Position numbers and translations under genes: made by a program. Positions 24,892 through 35,600 of a stretch of DNA of 64,000 nt are shown here, piece after piece. Position 1 is the stretch's first letter. Every line of letters begins with the position of its first letter. This DNA is from Micromussa lordhowensis (lineage: Eukaryota; Cnidaria; Anthozoa; Scleractinia; Lobophylliidae), in assembly GCA_964020085.1 (NCBI GenBank), contig OZ026605.1, positions 26,588,498 through 26,652,497 of the forward strand, written 5' to 3'. The notes beneath the pieces were generated by a model that was not told the DNA's origin, did no database searches, and saw nothing but the letters and a program-made list of their open reading frames with translations.

Positions 24892-25765
24892 GAGAAAGAC
24901 GCTTAAAATGTCGGATCAAGGAACCCGTGCGTCATAATAAGTTGGTCGGAACTAATTAAATCACTTTACGGATCAAGGTAGAAAATGAACAATAAATATT
25001 AAATGCAAGAGGGAGAAGCATTCAGCTACGCCTATTAGCAAGCAATTCCTCTTCCTTTCTTGCAGTTGCGTTTTGTATTCGAGACTAATTAGTTTGCCAG
25101 GGAGAAAAACTCCGATGGAGAAACGTTTCTGAAGTGTGAGATTAACGTAATGCGTCCTGGAAAACTCATTGGGAAAGAAAATATAGAAACGCTTTTATTG
25201 TTTTGGTACACGGAAGTGTCGCTTAATCTGTGTATTTAAATATTTGCAATAAGCTTACTTCGCACTGTGTTTGGAGATACCTCTTATAAATATCAAATTA
25301 AAAAAGGAATGCTGATTGTTTCTGTATCATTCATGGCTATTTTGAAGCTATGAGATCGACGCTGGATCAGTAGGGAACTTGAAGTCTTAGGTCGGGCATC
25401 GCGCTGTATTGCTAGCCGGTTACGGAGAAAAAATGGCCCTTTTCCTCAGTTGAGACACGCCTGCAGGGAACAATGGTAGTTGTATTTGTCAAATCCGGTC
25501 CAGGTCATCCATCTCCAGTCCAGCCAAGTCCAATCCAAGTCAAGTCAGTTCAAGTCCAGTCTAGTCCAGTCCAGTCCAGTTTCTCCAGGTGCAAGATGGC
25601 GGACGACTTGAGAGGGAATGAAAAACAGGATCCCCTATACCCCTTGTTGGAAATTTGAATCACATTAAAACATTGGGCCTTTTCACGCGTCACGTTTAAT
25701 CACCAAAATTAATCCTTTCACGTTCACGTAAAAACCGAGGCGGTCACGTTTCACGTGTAAAGTTT
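24892..25765. repeat. Duplicated upstream module, reference copy
   Basis: This 0.87-kb segment lies upstream of the GPCR gene. It recurs at 19110-19490 (left part) and 30727-31382 (shortened by internal deletions). It ends in a GTCCA-type minisatellite and a small frame with atggcggacgacttg. Confidence 0.75.
25490..25592 (+). repeat. GTCCA-type minisatellite in a small open frame
   Basis: Degenerate cagtccaagtccagt units encode PVQ/VKS repeats within a 61-codon frame that ends MADDLRGNEK ... LLEI and a stop. The copy at 31120-31220 has more units (83 codons) and keeps the frame open, because the extra repeat length is a multiple of three. Confidence 0.6.
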
Positions 25766-26762
25766 TTACATTCTCTTACTTATCTTTTGCCCAAGCCGTC
25801 TTGTTTGGCCTGATAGACCGTATCGTTTGGTCTCACCAAGTCATTTGATCAGAATAGGCTTCTATTAATAGTAATGCTTCGTCCAGAGCGAGTAGTTCTC
25901 AAGAAGCTCAGATGGATTCAGTGTTTCAATTGTTGTTTCACGCTAGAATCAATTCATCTTGAAGTGGATAGATATATTTTGTAACGTTTCGCTAATTACA
26001 CTGGAGTATGTTCATTATGTATGATTTGTGTTAACTGTAGAAGTATGTTAGACGTGAATCCCTAAGGGGCTAATAGGCTATTTCAAGAATTTGTAAGTTA
26101 TGAAAGAGCCACTCAAAGGCATCTCTGTCAACTTTGCTTTTTAATTTTTCTCTTAATTCAATGCTGTATTTTCTTTATGATGATGTAACGCTCGCTGTAT
26201 CCTGTATCAATAAACCAGATGCCCGCTCCTGTGCTGTGTTTGTGTTTATTAACTAGTTACAAAATATTTTATAACCGTTTCAGGGTGATTAGAGTGTAAA
26301 GATATTTATCTTCACTGCTAATAAAGAAAATGGATAGTTTCGTTTGTTGTTTCAAGGCGACATATAAACAGGATAAGGGTGTATAAGCATAAACACTCTT
26401 ATTCTTCGGCAATTTCAACATCAGTTGGAATAAAAGGCGCTCTTTGGTGACAAACATCAGCAAAACAACGCATGTCATTAAAATGAATATGCATAAAAGG
26501 GCTTAAATTCACAAAGAAGAGTCGTGGATGGATGAATCACAGTTCGTTTCAAGGCGACGTTTTTAAATGCCATAATCTGGCACACAGCATTTCGATGGCT
26601 GGCTCGTGGCTGACTCAGTTGGCCATTGTGACTCTCAACCTTGTCCTGGTAATCTTATTTGTGGTGAGAAACACGGACGTTTGTGGAAGCTTTTTTGAAA
26701 CTCCGGTTGGTAAGTCAGAAACGAATGCAAATTGAGATGCCAATTGAGGAAATTGAGGAGCC

Positions 26763-26932
26763 CAGGCGCGGATCCAGGATTTTGAAATGGGGGGTGAAGT
26801 TTTGTAATAATGTAATAGAACCAAAGCCTGGCATAAGAAGAAAAAAAAAAAGAAAAAGAAAGAAGGGGGATCAAAAAAAGGGAGGGGGGGGTGAAAATTC
26901 ACCCATTTCACCTTCCCTGGATCCGCGCCTGG
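26763..26932. mobile_element. Small MITE (caggcgcggatccagg ends)
   Basis: Inverted ends caggcgcggatccagg and cctggatccgcgcctg enclose purine-rich sequence. It sits in the intron of the truncated fibrinogen-like gene. Confidence 0.7.
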
Positions 26933-27451
26933 TCCGAGCCGCCCCTAAGTTCTGTTTCAGCGAAGTGTCCAACATTTTTGTCAAAAATGTGTCCGAAATG
27001 AAATAAAAGGTGTCTGAAAATTAAACGTCCGAAACAAAACGTCCGGAATTTGAGCGCCTGAAATTTTTTGCAAGTAATGTTCCAAGAGTGATAAAAAGCT
27101 AGTGTCTCCCTACAGTAGTGATAAACTGTTAGAAAGGCAGGCTATATATGAAATTGTAAAATATAATATATAAATTGATGAACGATTTTACCCAACCCAG
27201 ACCTCCTTCATCGATGTTTCCCGTGAGCAGAAGAAACAAACGAAGAGTGCACAATGTCATCCGCGATACAAAAGACAAAAACGTGAAAAACGTGAATGAG
27301 GAAAATGTCTTTTTACAATTTTACCAGGAATTGATAATGCCTCTGAGGCTGCGTATGGTTTGATAAACCAGCATAAATTTCATTGTAAAATTACGAGGCT
27401 TGACATCCGCCAAAAACAGTTTGCTGTTTGACTTAAATTTAGAAACAAACG

Positions 27452-27525
27452 TTCTATATTTTTTGTAAGTATGAAAAGCTTGTATTTCTATTAGCCCGCT
27501 TATCCCTGTAAGGACATCCGGGACT
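27452..27525 (+). pseudogene. Decayed copy of the EYWIDP-type exon start
   Basis: The stretch ttttgtaagtatgaaaagct ... gtaaggacatccgggactc is about 75% similar to the beginning of exon 2 at 27712-27780 but stops before the EYWIDP part. It points to an array of broken exon duplicates. Confidence 0.5.
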
Positions 27526-28304
27526 CTGATTTCGTTACAAGGTGTCCGTGCGCTGTACAATACCTGTAAGGTGATTATTATTTTCGCGTTAATTCGCGAT
27601 GTTGGTGGACTTTTAAAATGGTTCCTTTTCTGCGTTATAAGCGCATGTCTGAGTGGTATCGTCTAATGCTGTTCAACTTTAACTTAATACACGTTCTGTT
27701 TCTTTCTTTTTTCTTTTGTAGGTATGAAAGGTTTGTTTGCCAATCAGCCTGCTCGCTCCGGCAAGGACATCCGGGACTTAGGAGACTCTAAAGGAGACGG
27801 GGAGTACTGGATCGATCCTGAGAATACTGGAAACCCTTTAAAAGCCTTAAGTGACATGACAACTGACGGAGGTAAAGGAACGATCCTGATATGAAGGGAA
27901 ATTGTTCACAAACTTTACTAAAAGCCAAAATCACCCGGCTTAACCTCGCTTTCTTTTGGTGAAATTTCGAAACATTTAGCAGACCGGTCGAAGCTTGCTT
28001 TTCAAGGAAATTTGTCTGACCAGTTTTTCCGCAGCGGGAAAATACATAAATTTGAAAATACTACTTTCGTGCCTGAAATTCATATCCCGCCGGATTCTAT
28101 GTACTACGGTGAAAATTTTTTCAAGATTTCACAAAAAAATTAACGATTTTCCTACACAATATCCCATTTCATCTGATGTAAATATCCCATAAGATGATAC
28201 CCCATTAATTTTTCCCCAAAATATCCTGTATCCCGTTAATTTTTTACCTAAATATCCCGTATCCCGAATCCCGAATCCCGAAAACCTTTAATAGGGCGTC
28301 ACAA

Positions 28305-28425
28305 CAAATGGCTGGTTCGTGGCTGACTCGATTGCACCTTGTGGCTCTCAACATCCTCTCTGTAATCTTGTTGTGGCACACAGACTTGTGTGAAAGCTTT
28401 TTTTAAATTGAAGTCGGTAAACAAA
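28305..28425 (+). pseudogene. Decayed second copy of the signal-anchor exon
   Basis: Reads MAGSWLTRLHLVALNILSVI, clearly paralogous to the exon at 26595, but is broken by an in-frame TAA near 28405 and followed by a degraded donor. No matching second exon is seen downstream. Confidence 0.65.
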
Positions 28426-28429
28426 GCGA

Positions 28430-29550
28430 GGTAGATGTGAACGTTAATGTCTCCGTCGTTTTTTTCTGTATGCCTTTAAACCATGCCTTAGTTAGCCACG
28501 GCATGAGAGAGACCATAGTTGTTGAAATGCATCGGAAATAACAGTTGCAAGTCGTTTATGTTCAGCCCGCTGGTAACAATGCATCAACGACGCATTTACG
28601 AGCTAAACAACAAAACACGACAGATGAAACTCTGAAGTTTTGAAATGGAAGAAAGAATCCGAACACTGTGAAAACCGCGAGAATATCATGGAAAGTGCTT
28701 CTTTATCCAGCGTCTAGACGGCCTCTTAATATTAACATCAAATTTAGGGATAACAGCGGTGTTCGACAGCTGGCAGCCAGTCTTGTCTTGAATAGGGTTA
28801 GGCGGGTGTTTATGCATAAGGGCGGTATGGACGAAAGAGGTTGGGGCGAGGTGAGTGCCGCAACAATTTCTCGCCCCAATCCCTTCAAGTCTGAATGTCT
28901 CGCCTCATAATCGGCCCCGCCTCGTTTTGAGAGATAAAAGACTACCAGTGGTCTAGAGCGTGGTTTTTGCCAATGACCACTGAATTACTCAATAGCATAA
29001 CATTACAACATCAGAATAAAATGAGTTTATTCACTCGACTCAAGCGCTAGTGAATCTAAACAAAAAAAACTAAATTGATCAGGTTACCGTTGGAAGCTTT
29101 GACTAAAACACACGGAACCTTATAAAAATAGCTATGATTGTTACAAAAATATCTTCAATATTTTTTGTCCTTACGCTCTAAAGTGACGCTTACTCCGTAG
29201 TTTTTACAAATTCAAACGTTTCTCAGTTTTGGAACAATTTAGTCTTGATACAAAATATCGAGCGCCTAAAGAGCTTAGTTTTTTAAACCTACTTTTACAA
29301 ACATTTATACTGTTGTAGCTGTACATAATTACACGGTGTTTCCAAATTAAATTTTTAAGGACAGAGTAGAATCGAGGTATCGTCTTTACTTTCTCTTGGG
29401 TCCGAATCTTTGCTCTGAAAACTGAAAAGAGAAATTTCAAGCTTTCAATACCAGAAACAACAAAAACAACATATTACACAACAATTCCACTTAGCAAAAT
29501 GTGTATGACATGTTTGTTACATTGCAGACAGCGCTTACCTCAACATTACA
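28430..29550. other. Intergenic stretch and 3' side of the MPRIP-like gene
   Basis: No supported gene. The lower part (29204-29425, minus) follows an acceptor-like ctcttttcag and is probably untranslated 3' sequence of the MPRIP-like gene. Confidence 0.4.
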
Positions 29551-29557
29551 ATCGCAT

Positions 29558-29607
29558 TCACTGTTTTCTCTGCCCTGTTTTTTCATCTTTATCTTTGAAC
29601 TTTGAAG
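29558..29607 (-). CDS. MPRIP: MPRIP-like gene, terminal coding exon
   Basis: Acceptor cttctgtttcag is followed by sixteen codons, ASKFKDKDEKTGQRKQ, and a TGA stop. The exact 3n total of the 15 exons supports this as the true C-terminus. A further donor (gtaagc) after the stop and an acceptor near 29425 suggest a spliced 3' untranslated region. Confidence 0.68.
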
Positions 29608-32600
29608 CTGAAACAGAAGAAATCAACGGTGGGTATTGTACCAAAACACCACCGTCAACCGTAGTGTGGATCACTAGATTTCTTCTAGCCTGCAGTACAG
29701 GCGTTATTTTGGAACGGAACGATGCCGCTATCTTGGATTGTAATTGGATGCTTGACCGGTAGAGGGCTGGGCCACAGTACGAGGGGGTACTCCCTCGGCA
29801 AATTTTCCGTCGCCCCAGCCCTCCACAGTTACTAAATCCAAGATTGACTGAAGTTTCATATGCAATATTTCTCAATCAAAAAAAGGCCGTATTATAGACA
29901 AAGGCAATATCTCTAATTTAACTTAGAGACGTGCTGGTTTTACAAGGAGCTAGACACTTACCTACAGTTTGATACAGAGCAACACGAGCAGCAACAGAAC
30001 CCATATTGGATGATTCCACCTGGATAACCAATCAGAGTAAAGTGTTAGGATCACGTGATAAGTGCACACTAGACAAGGGATTAACACATGCTGAAATGCG
30101 AAGGCCAAAGGTTTATCTAGTTACCTATGTTCTAAATATAGGCCATTTGCGAATTAACTTTAGCCTTTGCGTGTCTTGGTGCTCAAGCTTTCATATGAAA
30201 ATGAGATGGTTTCATTCACATGCAAATTAAACTCATTTTCGTATGGACGGTTTTGCACCAGAGCTAGCTTTGATAGAGAGGCTTGGGACAACTCGGAAAT
30301 GGGTTATTTACTGTGCGTTGAAATGCAGATGGCGTCACATTTACTCAGATTTCGAAAACTGACAGTTTGGTTCTTTATCGTGCCGAAGAAAAACCGGAGT
30401 AACTCAGGGAATTCCTTCCTTATCGGTTGGTACCCACCGTCGGGAAATGAAAATACATGGGAAATGGAGTCTATTTTGGATGCCTCCAATAAAAACCCAT
30501 GGATTTGGCTCTTACAGAGGTGCAACTTCTTTCGATAAGAAGCCTACTATTGGAGATCTTGCTTCATATCTATGTTGATTGAGTATGTTCAGAAAACAAT
30601 TAAAAACTACTAACTAAACATCTGTTCGGTTCATAAGGTTATGTTAAGAGAATCTTGCAGTTGCCACGAGTTCATACCTTCAAATTTTAAGGTGCTAAAT
30701 ATCAACTGAAACATTTTTGAAACGCAAAAGAGAAAGACGCTTAGAATGTCGGATCAAGGAACCCGTGCGTCATAATAAGTTGGTCGGAACTAATTAATCA
30801 CTATACAGATCGTTTTGTATTCGAGACTAATTAGTTTGCCAGGGAGAAAAACTTTGATGGAGAAAAGTTTCTGAAGTGTGAGATTAACGTAATGCTCCCT
30901 GGAAAACTGCCGTGATTAAGAAAGAAAATATAGAAACGCTTTTGTTGTTTTGGTACACGGAAGGGTCGCTTAATCTGTGTTGGATCAGCAAGGAAGTCTT
31001 AGGTCGGGCATCGCGCTCTATTACTATCCGGTGATGGAGAAAAAATGGCCCTTTTCCTCTTTGAGACACGCCTGCAGGGAACAATGGTAGTTGTATTTGT
31101 CAAATCCGGTCCACGTCATCCATCTCCAGTCCAAGTCCAGCCAAATCCAGTCCAAGTCAAGTCAGGTCAAGTCCAAGTCAAGTCAGTTCAAGTCCAGTCC
31201 AGTCCAGTCCAGTCCGGTTTCTCCAGGTGCAAGATGGCGGACGACTTGAGGGGGAATGAAAAACAGGATCCCCTATACCCCTTGTTGGAAATTTGAATCA
31301 CATTAAAACATTGGGCATTTTCACGCGTCACGTTTAATCACCAAAATCCTTTCACGTTCACGTAAAAACCGAGGCGGTCACGCCTCGCTTTGATAGAGAG
31401 GCTTGGGACAACTCGGAAATGGGTTATTTACTGTGCATTGAAATGCAGATGACGTCACATTTACTCAGATTTCGAAAACTGACAGTTTGGTTCTTTATCG
31501 TGCCGAAGAAAAACCGGAGTAACTCAGGGAAATCAGTTTTGAGACATTCCTTCCTGAGCGGTTGGTACGCACCGTCGGGAAATGAAACTGAGTTATACAT
31601 GGGGAATCATGGAGTCTATTTTGGATGCCTCCAATAAAAACCCATGGATTTGGCTCTTACAGAGGTGTAACTTCTTTCGATAAGAAGCCTACTATTGGAG
31701 ATCTTGCTTCATATCTCTGTTGATTGAATATGTGCAGAAAACATTAAAAACTACTAACATCCGTTTCTCGGTTCATAAGGTTATGTTATGAAAATCTTGC
31801 AGTTGCCACGAGCTTTTCGCGTTCATACCTTCCAATTTTTAGGTGCTAAATATCAACCGAAACATTTTTGAAACGCAAAATTCTTTCGGTAATATAATCA
31901 TTCCCCTTCGAAAATATACTCACTAAAAACCCTTTGAACTAATTCATCCGCAGAGCTTATTGTGGGAATTTTTTCTCAACTGCCATGTGAGGTTTACTGA
32001 GTCCCACGTTTATCTGAACACAAGGAATTAGAGACCTTTTTTCACTCACCCCCTTAGAAAGTTGTCTCGTAAAAGGTTTCCCCTTGCCGACATCAGTTGA
32101 TGATTGCCTCGTGACGGTTGCGCCGTGCCTCCCCGCCCCTCCTTCGGAAGTCTGTCTTAATAGAGGCTCCCCTGACGCTCTCTTCCAAACTGGGTCAGAC
32201 TCGACCTTTGGGTCAGACTCGACCTTCGCGTCAGACGACACCTTCCTCAGGGGTTCTTTGGTTGCCGATGAAAGAGTGGAGTCCTGGGATGAGGAGCTCC
32301 TGCTGTACGAAAAGCTCGACGGGAAGGAGTCTGATACGGGACGGCGTGACTCTGCAGAAAAATAAGAACAGTCACGCTGTTTTATTGTTGAGCGTGCCTA
32401 AACAACAGCTCTGAAAGACTACGGTATTTTGTTTCAAGTTTTTAACTATCAAGAGCAAGCTAATATTTTAGAAACACAAATCCTAAAGTTCCATGCAACA
32501 ATTAACACTTTGGGCGCTGCTGCACTAAGTAATTTTGCTTACGACTTCCGACGTAAGGTTGTGCATTGCAGCACAACCTAAAATGCTCATGTCTCGGGAA

Positions 32601-35600
32601 ACCTTCGTAACAGGAAGCGTTGAACAAAGATTGGAAAAGATTCAGACGCAATACGAACGAGGAATCTGAAAATAAAAATAGTAATCATCAGATGTGCCTT
32701 CCGTGAGCGACGCTCCTTTGAAGGGGGCAACTAACCACTTAGTTTCTAAGTTTGCAAAGCTCACGACTCGAGCGTTAGCCGTCACTCCAACGGAGAGCTC
32801 ACTCTCAAACACGTCGGCTTCTTCATCGAGTTGGTAAACAGCGTTATTTCGACCACAAGACCTTTCGGTCGGACACCAGGGCAAGCACAGGGCAAGTTAT
32901 TTTCTGAAGTGTATAGTCTGTCCCCAGACCTTTATTTTGTTCTGAGTTCGTCGAAATCACAAGCAAAACTAAAGTATTTACCGTAGTGGTTTGACAAAGC
33001 CCGAAAACTTGCGCCCGCATCGCTCGCGCGCAAGCAAAAATTGATGGTAGCAAAAAAGTAAACTTCAAAGCACAGATGGCGAAGGACGCCAGACAAGATG
33101 TAAAACAGATATCCTCTTACCATATGGCCTTCTTCTCTCCGTCACCTCTGCTGCTGCTGCTTTCTCCTCTTCTTTCGCCAACGCACTACGCATCTCCTCT
33201 AACTCTTTCTTCTGCTTCTCAACAGTGAACTTAAGCTTGATATTTTCCGATCTTTGCTCGTCGTACATTCGTTTATAATCGTCCACGTCCACGACTCCGA
33301 ACGAGATCGAGTGCTCGGACTTGCGTCGCTCCAGCTGTCGAACCTTCGTACGATGCGTGCGCACATCCTCGCTGTGTTTCTGAATTTCATCGTCCAGTCT
33401 TTGACGAAGACTTTTGATTTCCTCTTTGTGTCTCCTCCTCTTCACCTCAAGCAGAGTTTCTTGTTCTTCGACTTTAAGCTCAAGATCTTTAATCTTCTGC
33501 TCTTTTTGTTTTAAATCTAAAGAGGTAACCAGAGTATTGCCACTAGCGCCGTTCAACACTCTTTGCTCGCTCCTGACGCTTTCGAGTTCTTTCTCGTGTC
33601 TTCGTTTTAATTCCTGAACCGAAGCATCCCGTTCCTGCTTTAAATCGTCTAACTCTTTTTCGTGCTCTAACTTTTGTTCTTCGATAACATCCTCTAAACT
33701 CTTGATTTTCAATCTCAAGTCCTCAACGTTCTGCATCTTCTCCTCGCCTAGCTTTTGTTTGTACATATTGACCTCGGCAGAGTGCGCAGCCTCCGTTTCT
33801 TCGATTTTCAAATCAAGCTCTTCGATTTCCAATCTCAGACTATCGTTCTCTGAGGAAAGAGTTTCCCAGTCACCCATCTTGCACTTCTCTTCTTTCTCCC
33901 GTTCAAAAGCGTCTTTATACATTTTAATTTCCTTTTGATATTTTCTGTCGATGGCTTCCATTTCTTTCTGCATCTGGTAAATCTTTATGCTCATCTCTTC
34001 CGTTCTTCTCAGCCCAAACATAGTGGCAGCCTCGGATTTTTTCAAACTTTTCTCCAAGTCTGTTTTTTCCTTTTTGGCCTGCTTCTTGCTCGTTTCAATT
34101 TCCTTTTCAAGATCATCAATTTTTGTCATCGCTTCCTGAAATAAAAGGAGAAAGTAGTTTTAATTTGCCAAGGTAAACGAGACCCTCAAAGGATAATTTT
34201 CTTTCCAATGCTGAGCCATTCAACATTGATATGAGGCGAGTTGTAACTCAGAATTAACTGTGTAGTTATATTGAGTGTTGCAACCAATCTTTGCGTTAAC
34301 ATTAAGGAAATTGGGAACCACATGGGATACTTATTGGAAAAAAATACCTTCACCTAGGTGGGGATTCGAAATAAAGACCTCCGAATTCGATCACGGTTGC
34401 TCCACCGACTGAGCTACGAAAGCGGCGCGGATAATTAAGGGGGTAATTCGTGCCAAGATAGATATGAAGAGCACAAAGGACTACTTGCAGTCAAAAATAA
34501 GAGTGAAGACATCAAACAATCTTGTTATTAGCACGTTCGTTAGATATAAGGAGACTAAACGTTGCAACGTATGTGGTACAATAAATACGGTCCACTAAGA
34601 TTAGAACTCAACGATTTCGAAAACAATGAGGTGGAGAGGGCAAAACCTCCTATGCCTACGGGTATCAATCTTTTGCCCATTACAAACATATGACGTATTT
34701 CCTGGATTTTCCGTTTCGCTTTGGGTTTGCTTAGGAGTATGCCGTTCCCAAGAACAAGACCTAAGAAGACACGGAAAGCTAGTGTAAAGAAGGTAATTCT
34801 ACTGGATGTCCATCGCAGAGTTATCTCCGCCAGCGCCATTAATACACCAGGGTGGAGACAGGCACTGTGAGAGTTACGTGTCTGCCCAAGGATAGAACAT
34901 AATGTCCAGGGAAAAGACACAAATTGAACCCTGACTACTCCATCCAGTGGCGAACGCACTAACCATGGACCCAACTCGCCTCCACACTCACATACAAAAA
35001 CAACACACACACCTCTAATGAAAGCTTCATTCCTGCACGGGTGATGGTATTGGCGACTGTCTGTGAGTCAGGTTGACTGCCACCATTTGGTGACGTGTTG
35101 CCACTCCTTGCCACTTGAATGGCGACCAACATGTCGGCCTTGAGAAGGTTGACTTCCTCGTCATGCTTAACTTCTTTCTGTAACAACTGCTTTTGGAACT
35201 CTTCCCGACACGACGCCAACTCCGACTCTAGCTGAACGACACGCTTTTGGAGTTGGGAATCACTCTGTTAAACAAACACAGTATAGTGAATTTTCTCTTA
35301 CAGTGCGTCGGTGAGTGAGTCAGAAGTCAGTCCGTCAGTCAATCAGTGAATCAGTCAGTGCGTCAATCGGTCATTCACTCAGTCAGTCAGCCAGTCAGTG
35401 AATCAGTTAGTGAATCAGTCAGTGCGTCAATCGGTCATTCATTCAGTCAGTTAGCCAGTGAATCAGTCAGTGCGTCAATCAGTCATTCATTCAGTCAGTC
35501 AGTCAATCAGTCAGTCAATCAGTTAGTGCGTCAATCAGTCATTCAAGTAAGTAAGTCAGTCAGTCAGTGCATTTGGAGTCAGTCAGTCAGTCAGACAGAC

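Larger units (their letters stand above)
26595..27871 (+). pseudogene. Truncated membrane-anchored fibrinogen-like gene (two exons)
   Basis: Exon 1 (26595-26709) encodes MAGSWLTQLAIVTLNLVLVI and ends FFETPVG at donor gtaagt, a signal-anchor or transmembrane start. Exon 2 (27722-27871, acceptor tcttttgtag) encodes a block ending KGDGEYWIDPENTGNP, then ALSDMTTDGG at donor gtaaag. EYWIDP with DMTTDGG marks the start of a fibrinogen-like or similar domain, where a CDM is usual; here the Cys is Ser. The two exons join in phase 1. No exon for the remaining domain is visible before the next partial copy at 28305, so the gene appears truncated. Confidence 0.6.

Noticed and set aside
25490..25592. Telomere-like repeat
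   Set aside because: Units are gtcca/gtccaa, not the animal TTAGGG; an ordinary minisatellite.
29204..29440. 78-codon minus-strand gene
   Set aside because: Lies after the stop codon of the MPRIP-like gene and has no recognisable domain; more likely 3' untranslated.
32642..32884. Extra exon between exons 12 and 13 of the MPRIP-like gene
   Set aside because: An acceptor near 32669 gives a frame with many Cys and a stop, whereas 33121 to 32351 joins in phase and continues the Ser-rich tail.
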